This document shows positions 52,175 to 61,347 of a DNA stretch of 64,000 bases, piece after piece. Position numbers and translations under genes: made by a program. How positions within the stretch are numbered: the stretch's first letter is position 1; every line of letters starts with the position of its first letter. Below the pieces are notes generated by a model. The model was given only the letters and a program-made list of their open reading frames with translations, had not been told where the DNA came from and did no database searches. The DNA is from Verrucomicrobiaceae bacterium (lineage in GTDB: Bacteria > Verrucomicrobiota > Verrucomicrobiia > Verrucomicrobiales > Verrucomicrobiaceae): positions 20,691-84,690 of the forward strand of contig JAEUHK010000024.1 of NCBI GenBank assembly GCA_016795465.1, read 5' to 3'.

Positions 52175-52945
52175 ATGATGACTCGTTGGTTTACTCGATT
52201 TCTGACCGTTGCGGCCGTCTGCGTGCTTTCTGTGCCAGCAGCAGCGGAAGAACTGGCCACGCTAATGACCACACGCGGCAAATTGCTCACCAGCGAGGAC
52301 TTTGTAGCCGCACCGGCACCGTTCACGGGCAAGCCGGTGGGCTTTGCGAGTGGATTCACCGGCTGGCGCTACAACAGCTCTACCACGGGCGGCAAAGGTG
52401 GACGCTGGGAAACCGCGAACGGCGAGTTTCGTGGCATCGAGACGCCGGGGGCCAATCATCCGGCCACAGCGTCCTTTGGGATGGCGTTTCAAGATGTGAT
52501 CATCCAGTGCGACGTGCGTCTCAATGATGTGGTGGACGAGGGGAGGAAGTATCGCTCTCTGTTTGTGAAGGCCACGGACGCGAAGGACTACGTCATCTCG
52601 CTCAGCCTCGGCCAGGGCGGCTTGTTTTTGTCGCCGTATGATGCGGACAAGATCAATCCGGCCACCAAACAGCGCGAAAAAGGCACCACGGTGAAGCTCT
52701 TGAAGCCGATCAAGCTCAACGAGTGGCACACCGTCGTGCTCGAAATCCGAGGCGATGAAGTTGTCGGCACCTTGGATGGGCAAAGCATCACGTTGAGCAA
52801 TCCGCTCATCGGCACCGCGAAGCACAGCCTCATGCTCGGCGCAGGCACGGAGGCGAGTTTTCGTAGGCTGCGAGTGTGGGAGGCTCTTCCCAATGCGGAG
52901 TGGGCTAAGAACAAAGCGAAACTCCAGACCGCTGCGAAACCATGA
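52175..52945 (+). CDS. Secreted LamG/DUF1080-like domain protein (second of PL6 cluster)
   Basis: 256 residues with leader MTRWFTRFLTVAAVCVLSVP (two in-frame ATGs, 52175 and 52178). Beta-strand pattern: GKPVGFASGFTGWRYNSSTT, GRWETANGEFRGIETPGANH, ASFGMAFQDVIIQCDVRLND, IKLNEWHTVVLEIRGDEVVG, then SLMLGAGTEASFRRLRVWEA. Same concanavalin-like fold class as the preceding gene but clearly a different sequence. Its stop overlaps the PL6 start as ATGA (52942-52945). Co-translation with the lyase suggests a substrate-binding or processing partner. Confidence 0.75.
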   Translation: MMTRWFTRFLTVAAVCVLSVPAAAEELATLMTTRGKLLTSEDFVAAPAPFTGKPVGFASGFTGWRYNSSTTGGKGGRWETANGEFRGIETPGANHPATASFGMAFQDVIIQCDVRLNDVVDEGRKYRSLFVKATDAKDYVISLSLGQGGLFLSPYDADKINPATKQREKGTTVKLLKPIKLNEWHTVVLEIRGDEVVGTLDGQSITLSNPLIGTAKHSLMLGAGTEASFRRLRVWEALPNAEWAKNKAKLQTAAKP

Positions 52946-54261
52946 GAGCCGTGCTTTGTGTTTGCTTGTGGAGCGCGTGCGTGATGGCGGCCGAGCTGCC
53001 GAAGACGCTGCGGCTCGATCTTCAGCGTGCGATTGATCCGCGAGTCGCGAAGATCGAAGCGGGTGAGTTTGGCGGCGGTGAGGTGCATGTGGTTCATGCG
53101 GCGGTCGAGGTGAGGGCGTTGTCGGGCAAGTTGAAGCCGGGGGACCAGCTCGTGCTCGCGGGCACGGCTTGGAAGGATGCGCGGTTCACGTTTGAAGGTC
53201 GCGGCACGATGGAGGCGCCGATTGTCATCCGGCCGGAAAAGCCGGGGAGCGTGAGTTTCACCGGCGAGTCGGCGGTGACGTTTCATGGCGAGCATCTGAT
53301 CGTGCATGATCTGGCCTTTGTGGGCGTGACGGTGTCGAGAAACAACGAGGTGCTCTTCCGAGTGGGCAATGGAGTGGAGAAACCGGCGAATCACTGCATC
53401 TTCAACCGCCTGCGTTTTGAGAACTGCGGCTCCACGAATCCGGCGGATTGGTCGAAGCTGCATCTCTGGCTCATGAGCATGCGCGGTCGTTGCAACACGG
53501 TGTCGAACTCGACCTTCCGCGGCTTCAAACACATCGGGCAAATGCTTGGCGCGGCGGAATTGTCGAAGGACGGCTTGCAGCAACTGCACGTGCTCAACAA
53601 CCGCTTCATCGACCGGCCGAAGATCGACAATCAAAACGGCTACGAGATCCTGCAAATCGGCTGGAGCGGCGAAAAGGCCGCCGCATCGGGCACTTTGATC
53701 GCGGGGAACGTTTTCGAGAACTGTGATGGCGAAAACGAGATCGTGTCGCTGAAGGCTTCCGACGTCGTGGTGCGTGAGAATCAGTTTCTCGGCTGTCAGG
53801 GCGTGCTTTCGCTGCGTTCGGCGAATCGCGTGCTCGTGCAGGGCAATGTCTTCGATGGTCAGGGACAGGAAAACGTCGGCGGCATCACGCTGGAAGGCGC
53901 GGATCATGTGCTGATCGGCAACACGTTCCGCCGTTTGGTGAAGCAGCGAAACTACTACTTCTGGACCATCGCCATGGCCGCTGGCAGCGCCGAAAACTAC
54001 GGCGACAACGGCGATGTCGCCGGCTACGGTCGCCCGAAGAACATCCTCATCACGCAAAACCGCTTCGAGCACTGCGACTCTCGCATCGCCGTCGGCACCT
54101 ACTTGAGAAAGGAGTTCCCGCTGCTGCCAAAAAACATCCGCGTGGAGCAAAATGCCTTCATCGGCACGAATGCGAGCTTCGCCTTCGATTTCATCGCCGA
54201 TGATCCGAGCGACGACCTGCCGAAAGAGCTGCACGAAGCTGGAAACACTTTCGCGCCTTGA
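52942..54261 (+). CDS. Polysaccharide lyase family 6 (chondroitinase B/alginate lyase-like)
   Basis: 439 residues, leader MRAVLCVCLWSACVMAAELP. The right-handed parallel beta-helix carries the PL6 signature ENCDGENEIVSLKASDVVVR followed by ENQFLGCQGVLSLRSANRVL. The catalytic Lys is Lys271 and Arg is Arg292, 21 residues apart, the same spacing as Lys250/Arg271 in chondroitinase B. The Asn/Glu calcium ligands fit NGYEILQIG and DGENE. PL6 enzymes cleave alginate or dermatan sulfate by beta-elimination, secreted to the periplasm or outside. Its start overlaps the preceding LamG-like gene. Convergent with the beta-lactamase-like gene, whose stop lies 19 bases away. Confidence 0.9.
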   Translation: MRAVLCVCLWSACVMAAELPKTLRLDLQRAIDPRVAKIEAGEFGGGEVHVVHAAVEVRALSGKLKPGDQLVLAGTAWKDARFTFEGRGTMEAPIVIRPEKPGSVSFTGESAVTFHGEHLIVHDLAFVGVTVSRNNEVLFRVGNGVEKPANHCIFNRLRFENCGSTNPADWSKLHLWLMSMRGRCNTVSNSTFRGFKHIGQMLGAAELSKDGLQQLHVLNNRFIDRPKIDNQNGYEILQIGWSGEKAAASGTLIAGNVFENCDGENEIVSLKASDVVVRENQFLGCQGVLSLRSANRVLVQGNVFDGQGQENVGGITLEGADHVLIGNTFRRLVKQRNYYFWTIAMAAGSAENYGDNGDVAGYGRPKNILITQNRFEHCDSRIAVGTYLRKEFPLLPKNIRVEQNAFIGTNASFAFDFIADDPSDDLPKELHEAGNTFAP

Positions 54262-54279
54262 TCTTCGGCTGCGTTTTCA

Positions 54280-55506
54280 TCATCGGTTCCCGGCTTTGCT
54301 CGACGCTCCGGGCACTTGGCTGAAATCGAATCCCTGCACAGCCTCGGCGGCGAGCGTGGAGAGGCGATGATGGAGCTTGGACACGGCGGATCGCGTGTCT
54401 TTGCCGCCGGGAATGTAGCGATTGCACAGGAAGACGATGAAGGTCTCCGAGAATGGATCGATCCAGAGCATCTGGCCGGTCCAGCCGGTGTGGCCGTAGC
54501 TGCCGATGGGAAACAGCGCACCACGCGCGAGCGAGTAATCGTGCGGCGGCGTGCGGTAGGGGGTGTCGATGTCCCAGCCGAGGGCACGCTTCACGGGCAG
54601 ATTTTTCGCATCGGGTGAACGCAGATCCGGCGGACTCTGCACGCGGGTCATGAGCTGGATCGTTTCCGGTTTGAAAAGGCGCACGCCATCGAGCTCACCG
54701 CCGTTCAGCATCATGCGGGCGAAGCGTGCGAGGTCGCCCGTGGTCGTGAAGAGCGAGGCGTGGCCGCTCACGCCGCCCATTTCGCGTGCCACGGTGTCAT
54801 CCACGCTGCCACGCTGCGGTGCGCTGCTGGGTGTCACGCGTTTCAGCACCTCGCCGGAGGGTCGGAAGAGCGTGTCATGCATCTTCAGCGGCTGGAAGAT
54901 CTCCGCCGTGCAAAACGCTTCGAAGGCGCGACCGCTCGCGCGTTCGATCGCCATGCCGAGCACCATACTGCCGACGCTGCTGTAGGAAAACGCGCTGCCG
55001 GGCTCAAACAGCGGCTTTTCACGACAGGCCTGCGCATACGCCTCCGCGGGCGAGCGGCTGAAGGGCTTCTTGGTGCCGTTCAGATTCACCTGAAGGCCGG
55101 ACGTGTGCAGCAGCAGGTGTTTGAACGTGATCTTCTCCCGTCCCTCGCCCGTGAACTCCGGCAGAAATCTCGACACGGGATCATCGAGCCGCATCAGACC
55201 GCGCTCCACGCACAGCATCGCCGCCGTGGCTGTGGCGACCGCCTTCGTTACTGAGGCCGCGTCGAAAATCGTGTCTTCCGTCATCGCTTCCGCATTCGGC
55301 TGCAGCGCCCGATTTCCATACGCCCGATGATGCGAGGTGCCCTTCCGCTCCACCCACAGCGTCGCACCGACGATCATGCCATCGCGAATCGCCTGCGTGA
55401 TCTCCGCATCCATAGCGGCGAGCTTGTCGGCCTTGAAAGCAGCATCGTCAGCCCTCGCCGGGAAGGACAGCATCACGAAGGCGGACAAGAGGAGGTGTTT
55501 CATCAT
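54280..55506 (-). CDS. Secreted serine hydrolase, beta-lactamase/class C-like
   Basis: 408 residues, leader MMKHLLLSAFVMLSFPARAD. SxxK is SVTK (Ser85, Lys88) in FDAASVTKAVATATAAM, the Tyr motif is in FSYSSVGSMVLG (Tyr-Ser-Ser) and the third motif is GHTGWTGQM, the His-Thr-Gly equivalent of KTG. AMERASGRAFEAFCTAEI, FQPLKMHDTLFRP and HASLFTTTGDLARFARMML complete the fold. Such proteins are esterases, D-amino peptidases or beta-lactamases; antibiotic resistance cannot be inferred. Single gene between the PL6 operon and a divergent CE6 gene. The first or second ATG (55506 or 55503) may be used. Confidence 0.9.
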   Translation of the reverse strand: MMKHLLLSAFVMLSFPARADDAAFKADKLAAMDAEITQAIRDGMIVGATLWVERKGTSHHRAYGNRALQPNAEAMTEDTIFDAASVTKAVATATAAMLCVERGLMRLDDPVSRFLPEFTGEGREKITFKHLLLHTSGLQVNLNGTKKPFSRSPAEAYAQACREKPLFEPGSAFSYSSVGSMVLGMAIERASGRAFEAFCTAEIFQPLKMHDTLFRPSGEVLKRVTPSSAPQRGSVDDTVAREMGGVSGHASLFTTTGDLARFARMMLNGGELDGVRLFKPETIQLMTRVQSPPDLRSPDAKNLPVKRALGWDIDTPYRTPPHDYSLARGALFPIGSYGHTGWTGQMLWIDPFSETFIVFLCNRYIPGGKDTRSAVSKLHHRLSTLAAEAVQGFDFSQVPGASSKAGNR

Positions 55507-55651
55507 GGCGGAGACTACAGCGAGTCCACGTTGCCTTTATCAAACGTGTCGAAACATGACGGGAGGATGCTTCGAAGTCGATGATGGCATGGAGAAGGAT
55601 TGATCACGAATGGCGTTTTAGCACGGTCACCCGCCACGAAACGTCATCGCC

Positions 55652-56464
55652 ATGCTGAAGCCCACGCTTTCCATCCTCACCGCGCTACTGCTCGCTCCGC
55701 TGGCTGTTTTGACGGCCGCGGAACCGCCGCTGGTGCTCATCCTTTCCGGTCAGTCGAACATGGCAGGCTTTGGCAGGGCCGCCGAGCTCTCCGCCGAATG
55801 GAGCACGCCGCCGCCGAATGTCACGATGATGAATTGGGGCCGCACGCAGGTGCTTGGCACGGGCAGCATCGGGCCGGAGGTCACGCTGGCTCATGCGCTG
55901 GCACGGGCGATGCCTGGACGACAGATCGTGCTTTTCAAAGCCGCGCACGGCGGCACGTCGCAGCTCGCCTGGCAGCCGGAGCTGGATCAGGCACGCATCG
56001 ACCGCCTCAAGCTCAGTCACGATCAACGCGTGGGCCATGCCTACGCCCAGCTCATCGCCGCGTGGAAAAAAGCCTTCCCCGCTGGCGATATCCAACCCGC
56101 CGCGCTGCTCTGGATGCAGGGCGAGTCCGACGCCCGCGTGCCCGAGCTGGCAAAAGACTACGAGCAGCATCTCGCCCGCCTCATCGCGGCGCTCCGACGT
56201 GATCTTGGCGCACCGCAAATGAAAGCCGTCATCGCCGAGATCAACCCCGCCAAAGTCACGCCCGTCTCGCCTTTTCCCTTCGTCGATGAGGTGCGTGCTG
56301 CGCAGCGTGGCTTTCCGACGAAAGATCCGCTCACCACATGCATCAGCACCGATGGCCTGACGAAAAACAAGGACGAGGTCCACTACGACACAGCCGGTCA
56401 GCAGTCCTTGGGACAACGCTTTGCAGAGGCCTTGCTGCCTATGCTCGCGAAGGGTGCGCGGTGA
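55652..56464 (+). CDS. Secreted CE6/SASA-type acetylesterase
   Basis: 270 residues; leader MLKPTLSILTALLLAPLAVL. SASA/CE6 blocks: LVLILSGQSNMAGFGRAAEL (GQSNM with nucleophile Ser), IVLFKAAHGGTSQLAW, AALLWMQGESDARVPELAKD (QGESD) and EVHYDTAGQQSLGQRFAEAL (Asp-x-x... and His regions). These act on O-acetyl groups of sialic acid or xylan-type substrates. Divergent to the serine hydrolase with a 145-base gap. The following gap to 56711 shows no gene. Confidence 0.9.
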   Translation: MLKPTLSILTALLLAPLAVLTAAEPPLVLILSGQSNMAGFGRAAELSAEWSTPPPNVTMMNWGRTQVLGTGSIGPEVTLAHALARAMPGRQIVLFKAAHGGTSQLAWQPELDQARIDRLKLSHDQRVGHAYAQLIAAWKKAFPAGDIQPAALLWMQGESDARVPELAKDYEQHLARLIAALRRDLGAPQMKAVIAEINPAKVTPVSPFPFVDEVRAAQRGFPTKDPLTTCISTDGLTKNKDEVHYDTAGQQSLGQRFAEALLPMLAKGAR

Positions 56465-56711
56465 TCATGCCGACCGTGAAACTCATCCTGATTTCGATAA
56501 CAAACAGAGGGTAACTGGGCGACATAGCCCTCGCTCACCGGCTGCCTGCATCACCCGAATCCGCTCAGCGTTCGCCGGGCTGCCGAGAAGGCGTGAAAGG
56601 CAAAGGCATTGAGTTTCCTGCCATCAGGCCGGGGATATAAGGCTCTGATGCTATGGGCGATTCATTTGGGCGTTGCATGAGGACGCCGCACTCATCCCGC
56701 CCTCGGAAACC

Positions 56712-58052
56712 ATGACACCCATCTCCCGCCGCACCGCCTTCACCTCCGCTGGACTCGCCATGCTGGGCAGTTCGCTCGCGGCGGAAACGAAAGCCACCTC
56801 CAGCAACGATCATCGGCTCAATGTGCGCGACTTTGGAGCGAAGGCGGATCAGACCACCGACGACACGGCGGCGTTTCAGGCCGCAATTGATGCCGCGCAC
56901 TCGGCGGGAGGCGGCAGCGTCTTTGTGCCGCCGGGCATGTATCGGCTGAACGGCACGCTGATCGTCAAACTCAACGTCACCCTCGAAGGCATCTTCACCG
57001 CGCCGCCGACGATCCCCTGGACGGCGGAGTCGCTTGGCAAAGGAGCGCCGAATGGCTCGGTGCTGCTCACGTTTGCGGGCAAGGGCGATGCGAGCGGCAC
57101 GCCGTTCATCCAGCTCGCCTACAACGCGACGGTGAAGGGCATCGCGGTGTTTCATCCGGAGCAAACGGACACGAATCCGCCCATCGCGTATCCGTGGACC
57201 ATCAGCTCGCAGCTCAGCGGCGCGGACAACTGCTCGCTCATCGACGTCTTGCTCGTGAATCCCTACCAAGCGGTCGATTTCGGCGGCAGGCACACCGGGC
57301 GGCATTTCATCCGCAATCTCAATGCCGCGCCGCTGCATCGCGGGCTCTTCATAGATCACTGCATCGACGTGGGCCGCGTGGAAAACGTCCACTTCTGGCC
57401 TTTCTGGGGCGCGACGGGAGCCGCGGCCGAGTATCGCCGCAAGCACGGCAAGGCCTTCATCATCGGCCGCACCGACTGGCAGCATCTCACGAACTGCTTC
57501 TGCATCGACTACGAGACTGGCTTCCAGTTCATCGCCTGCACCAGCCCGGCGGCGGCCTATCAAGGCGGCGGCAATGCGATGATCACCGGCGGCGGCGCGG
57601 ACACTTGCAATCGCGCCGTGCATGTGGTCGAGATGCAAGGCCACAGCGGCACACGCTTCGTGAACTCGCAGATCTACGGCGACATCATCGTCGAGGCGAC
57701 CAACAACGCGCCGCTCCAGTTCAGCGCCTGCGGATTATTCGGCAGCGTGCACGCCGCCAACGGCATCGGCCTCGCCCGCATCGAAGGCGGCGGCAAAGTC
57801 AGCTTCACCGACTGCCACATCCACTGCCTCGACCCACGCAACACCGCCCGCACCCTCATCCACGCCAAGTCCGGCCGCCTGCAAGTGCGCGGCTGCGACT
57901 TCATCGACGGCGCATTGCCCCGCGAGCACATCATTCTCGATGAAGGCGTGATGTCAGCCGACATTAGCGACAACACCTCGCGCACTCCTTTCACCGTCAC
58001 CAACAAGGCGAAGGGCAAGACTGTGGTGCGGGATAATTTGAGTGAGGGGTGA
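56712..58052 (+). CDS. Tat-exported pectate-lyase-like beta-helix protein
   Basis: 446 residues. MTPISRRTAFTSAGLAMLGS is a Tat-type RR leader. LNVRDFGAKADQTTDDTAAF then QAAIDAAHSAGGGSVFVPPG is the entry of the Pectate_lyase_3/GH28-like family (NVRDFGAKGDGxTDDTxAFQxAIDAA), and the rest is parallel beta-helix coils (NCSLIDVLLVNPYQAVDFGG, GCDFIDGALPREHIIL). Whether it is a lyase, hydrolase or phage-tail-spike-like depolymerase cannot be told. The ATG at 56712 is preferred to an upstream start because it gives the leader. Its end overlaps the antisense tail of a decayed collagen-like gene. Confidence 0.85.
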   Translation: MTPISRRTAFTSAGLAMLGSSLAAETKATSSNDHRLNVRDFGAKADQTTDDTAAFQAAIDAAHSAGGGSVFVPPGMYRLNGTLIVKLNVTLEGIFTAPPTIPWTAESLGKGAPNGSVLLTFAGKGDASGTPFIQLAYNATVKGIAVFHPEQTDTNPPIAYPWTISSQLSGADNCSLIDVLLVNPYQAVDFGGRHTGRHFIRNLNAAPLHRGLFIDHCIDVGRVENVHFWPFWGATGAAAEYRRKHGKAFIIGRTDWQHLTNCFCIDYETGFQFIACTSPAAAYQGGGNAMITGGGADTCNRAVHVVEMQGHSGTRFVNSQIYGDIIVEATNNAPLQFSACGLFGSVHAANGIGLARIEGGGKVSFTDCHIHCLDPRNTARTLIHAKSGRLQVRGCDFIDGALPREHIILDEGVMSADISDNTSRTPFTVTNKAKGKTVVRDNLSEG

Positions 58053-58079
58053 GCAGGGTTTGGCGATCTGCCGTCGCAG

Positions 58080-58533
58080 CGCATTGATCAGCTCATCTAC
58101 CTTGTTGATGAGCTCCGGCTTCTGACTCGGGTTGTGGCTGCCATCGGTTCCCTTGCCGAGGGTGTTCACGCTGTTGCTGCATAGGCTCAGTCTTTTTGCA
58201 GGCCATTGTTGAGGTCGGTTTGACTCACTTCTCTGGCTTGGTCGGTGGCTCCGGTCGGGCCGTCGTTGCCTTGCGGGATGCCGAAGGTGAAATGCACGTT
58301 CGTCCCGTCGAAGCTCGCGCCACGTTGGTGGGAATGCCGGACGGCAGGGCGTTCACGTTGTCCACCACGGCTTGAGCAAAGGGCGTCCCCTAGGTGCCGT
58401 CGTTGCCGGGCGGAGCTTGTGCCCCGTCGTTGCCCTGCGCGAGATTGAAGGTGAAGTGCACCGTGTTTCCATTCACGCTCAGGTTCACCGCCGAGAGTAG
58501 TGCTTCCGGGGTTGATTGTTTGTAGAGCTGCTA
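58080..58533 (-). pseudogene. Decayed collagen-like / tail-fibre-type protein
   Basis: On the minus strand one frame gives QLYKQSTPEALLSAVNLSVN, then GNTVHFTFNLAQGNDGAQAP and an in-frame TAG. The same frame resumes as GTPFAQAVVDNVNALPSG, then a one-base shift gives ASFDGTNVHFTFGIPQGNDG and ends QKD-stop at 58187. A third frame continues NTLGKGTDGSHNPSQKPELI then NKVDELINALRR towards 57954. The G-N-D-G repeats and the H-F-T-F motif repeated twice fit collagen-like proteins. One stop and two frameshifts make it a pseudogene. It borders the 58.5 kb island and fills the gap that otherwise has no gene. Confidence 0.75.
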
Positions 58534-58547
58534 AATAGATTGTCTCC

Positions 58548-60146
58548 ATGAAGACGGCAGAAGCCATTGCCAAAGCACTTGATGAGGGAGTCCAACTCCT
58601 GCGCGAGTGTATTCGGGATGGCCCCACTTCAACCGAGACCAAGAAACCAATGGGTAAAGGCTGGCATGATTTCTATCGGGAAAAGGACCGCACGGCCGGA
58701 GCGCACGCGAGCTTGGAAGGATTCTTAACCTGCAAACTTCCTGCCATTCAACGGCGACTCCCACCAGACGCCCTCAACGTGGACGTGGAAGTGTTCGAAA
58801 ACTATTTGGTTCCTCTTTTCAATCCCAAAAGTAGTGACGGCTGGCCTCCAAAAAAGGAAGATCAACGATCCGAGGCAGATGTAACCACGATCAAACTGGC
58901 GAAGTTCGCTCAATGTTGCCACGAGACTAGCAGTCCGCTCGGGAAGACGGTGGTCCATTTCGCTTTGCAGAGATTGAACGAGAATGCTGACAAAAGCGGT
59001 ATCGCCAGGGGCCATTCCGTTAACATGGGCCTCATCAGCTTCAACCCTCCGAGCGCCTACGCCACGGCAGAACTGCTTCGAGCCCGCTTGCTCTGGGAGG
59101 AATCAGAGGACCAGAGGGACAACCTGCTGAGATTGGCGGAACGCTTCCTTTCACCAAAGGAGGCACCGCTGCACAAGAACATGTGGAAGCTGGACCACAT
59201 CCCTTGGTTGCGGAATGCTTTGCCGATCTTGAATGTGCTCTTCTCCATGTGCGGAGCCATGCTGAACGAAGTATCCGAGACGCACTCGACTCGAAATGCG
59301 TTGATGCAAATCCTCGGCCGGTTTCTAAAGCAGAGCTACTTCACCATGGGCGACTTGATCATCGAAACCTATTCCTTCAAGGATCGCGGGCCGGAAGCCA
59401 AGCAGCGCACGGATTACGTGAGCTTTGAAACCTCGCTGCTTCTGTGTCAGACCATTCTTGGCGGCATCAAGCAAGGTCTTGTTCCGGTGTCCTGGCTGAA
59501 TCATCTCCAACCGATGATGCTGTCATGGATCGGCGCGAGGGAGACTGGATATTGCCAGGACATCTTTACCCCCGAGGAGATCGAGCATCAAAAGAACCGG
59601 TTCTCCTATCTCTGTGCCATCCTGCGAACGCTTGCGGACGCGGAAGAAGTCTTTGCCAACGAATCAAACCTCCACAGCCCCAGCCTTCCTATGTATGTCA
59701 ATCCGATCCGCTTCATCGACAGGGGCATAGTCCCCGACGGTAAGACTGCATTTTTAGCAATGCCGTTTTCATCTGACCCTGTGTTTTCAAAAATCGAAAC
59801 AGAGCTGCGCAAAGCGTGCCTGAAAGAGTCGATAGACCTGCGACGCACAGACGATCTCAAGGATCCGGCGCTCGACATACCTCAGAAGATTTGGCGCGAC
59901 ATTCTTGAGAGCGAATTTGTAGTCGCTCTTTGCGATGGAAAGAACGCCAATGTTTACTATGAAATTGGCCTCGCTCACGCGATCGGCAGACCGGTTTTTC
60001 TATGTGCCAGAGATCGCAGTGACTTCACATTCGACGTGGGTGCACTTGAGTATTGTGTATTTGAGAACACTCCTGATGGCTATGCCCGTCTCACGAGCGA
60101 ACTGGTGAAGTTCATCGCCAAAGTCAAACCCAAGCCCATCCTATGA
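58548..60146 (+). CDS. Protein with C-terminal TIR/nucleoside-2-deoxyribosyltransferase-like domain
   Basis: 532 residues, cytoplasmic. Residues 1-390 are helical and of unknown family (GKGWHDFYREKDRTAGAHAS, LLRLAERFLSPKEAPLHKN, NALMQILGRFLKQSYFTMGD). The C-terminal 135 residues are a Rossmann-like domain: KTAFLAMPFSSDPVFSKIET (about 399-418), then DILESEFVVALCDGKNANVY and YEIGLAHAIGRPVFLCARDR with Glu472. This matches NDT-like and TIR_2-type nucleotide glycohydrolases, in which N-x-x-Y-E-x-G-x-A-H is the catalytic helix. It probably cleaves NAD or a nucleoside. The stop overlaps the NUDIX start as ATGA (60143-60146). Lower GC than flanking genes. Confidence 0.75.
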   Translation: MKTAEAIAKALDEGVQLLRECIRDGPTSTETKKPMGKGWHDFYREKDRTAGAHASLEGFLTCKLPAIQRRLPPDALNVDVEVFENYLVPLFNPKSSDGWPPKKEDQRSEADVTTIKLAKFAQCCHETSSPLGKTVVHFALQRLNENADKSGIARGHSVNMGLISFNPPSAYATAELLRARLLWEESEDQRDNLLRLAERFLSPKEAPLHKNMWKLDHIPWLRNALPILNVLFSMCGAMLNEVSETHSTRNALMQILGRFLKQSYFTMGDLIIETYSFKDRGPEAKQRTDYVSFETSLLLCQTILGGIKQGLVPVSWLNHLQPMMLSWIGARETGYCQDIFTPEEIEHQKNRFSYLCAILRTLADAEEVFANESNLHSPSLPMYVNPIRFIDRGIVPDGKTAFLAMPFSSDPVFSKIETELRKACLKESIDLRRTDDLKDPALDIPQKIWRDILESEFVVALCDGKNANVYYEIGLAHAIGRPVFLCARDRSDFTFDVGALEYCVFENTPDGYARLTSELVKFIAKVKPKPIL

Positions 60147-60586
60147 TCTATTTCGCTCAAAAAGCCTTTGTGGTGGATTCAGGCAAGCTGTTGATGGTTC
60201 AGAAGTCCGCCGATGATCCCATTCAACCTCAAAAGTGGGAAGTTCCGGGCGGCAGGATGGATGAAGGGGAGGACCTTGATTCACACATCAAGCGTGAAGT
60301 CTTCGAGGAAACTGGCGTCCATGTGCGGCCCGGAAGCGCCTTCTATGTATGGCAGTGGAACATACCGTCAAAGACGGACCAACAGAAATTAGATACAGTT
60401 ATTGCAGTGGCCAGAATCGCAACGCTCAATGGCGGCGACTTGTCAGCCGCAAATCAAGTGGAAGGTGACCATCTAGCGCAGATCAAGTGGATACCACTGT
60501 CCCAGCTCTTCGAGATTGATCTCATCCCGAACATGAAGCCTGTGGTTGCGGAGTTTCTGCGAATCAGAGGCAACAACAACGATTAA
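60143..60586 (+). CDS. NUDIX hydrolase
   Basis: 147 residues. The full Nudix box is present: Gly37, Glu43, Arg51, Glu52, Glu55, Glu56 and Gly58 (GRMDEGEDLDSHIKREVFEE with TGV), exactly G-x5-E-x7-R-E-U-x-E-E-x-G-U. The N-terminus FAQKAFVVDSGKLLMVQKSA and the KWEVPGG are the usual strands. NUDIX enzymes hydrolyse nucleoside diphosphates linked to another group, such as ADP-ribose, NADH or oxidised NTPs. Start overlaps the stop of the deoxyribosyltransferase-like gene, so the two products are made together. The substrate is probably a product or regulator of that protein. Confidence 0.95.
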   Translation: MIYFAQKAFVVDSGKLLMVQKSADDPIQPQKWEVPGGRMDEGEDLDSHIKREVFEETGVHVRPGSAFYVWQWNIPSKTDQQKLDTVIAVARIATLNGGDLSAANQVEGDHLAQIKWIPLSQLFEIDLIPNMKPVVAEFLRIRGNNND

Positions 60587-60591
60587 TATAG

Positions 60592-61341
60592 ATGCTACCG
60601 CCCATCACGCCTGAAAAGTGGCAGAAGTATGAAATGCTTGAGGCCTTTGGTCTGGCACCTTCAGGCTACGCGGGAACGGCGATCCATCGCTATGCATGGC
60701 GTGACCGCTCGCGGCTGCTGAGAGACTTGGAAGATGAGACTCGGCGGGACAGGGGGGGCGCATTTTGGGTCGTTAAGTTTGTTCCCCAACGCCTGAGCTA
60801 TCTACTCCCGAACCATCGGATTTACGGGATGCAAGACCTCGCCCCGCTTCGACTTGCATTGGAAACAGAAAACAGCCGCTTCGCCGAAGTCTGGCTTTGC
60901 AAGACGGATGTGGCACCCGATCTCTTCAGCGTGGCTGGCCGCATCTTGATCGATAGGAGGGAGGGAATCGCTGCGCAAACCATCGAGCAAGTGTGGCGAT
61001 GCAGCCCCAGACTCATCGAGAAGTTCGATCACGACTTTCCCTTTGCCTATATGCGTGCAGTGCGCCCCAATTGGGGGTGGGCGGCTAGAATAGAAAACCG
61101 GTTTGTTCCAGTCGGCATGGCACTCACTCCTAACCGCCAGCGGGAAGACTTGGGCAGAGTGCTGGCTACAATGTTCCCGATGAGGAGCAGACTTCTACGG
61201 TTCGAACAGTTTCTATTTGCCTGCGGTTGTGACGTAATCTCGCTGGAATACAAGATGGAAGCCTCATCGCTGCGGTTCATTGACTGGGACACGCATCAGG
61301 ATCGCCGTGTGCTAGAGCAATGGCGTCAAAATCCAAACTGA
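60592..61341 (+). CDS. Unrecognised protein between NUDIX and HIT genes
   Basis: 249 residues, no leader, no membrane helix. Opening LPPITPEKWQKYEMLEAFGL is followed by GAFWVVKFVPQRLSYLLPNH and RFAEVWLCKTDVAPDLFSVA. A possible second region is LIEKFDHDFPFAYMRAVRPN then GWAARIENRF, and the end has LLRFEQFLFACGCDVISLEY with two Cys. Acidic and basic residues are mixed as in ATP-grasp or nucleic-acid-binding folds, but no motif is certain. It starts 5 bases after the NUDIX stop and ends 6 bases before the HIT start, so it is a fixed member of the operon. Confidence 0.7.
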   Translation: MLPPITPEKWQKYEMLEAFGLAPSGYAGTAIHRYAWRDRSRLLRDLEDETRRDRGGAFWVVKFVPQRLSYLLPNHRIYGMQDLAPLRLALETENSRFAEVWLCKTDVAPDLFSVAGRILIDRREGIAAQTIEQVWRCSPRLIEKFDHDFPFAYMRAVRPNWGWAARIENRFVPVGMALTPNRQREDLGRVLATMFPMRSRLLRFEQFLFACGCDVISLEYKMEASSLRFIDWDTHQDRRVLEQWRQNPN

Positions 61342-61347
61342 GTCCTT

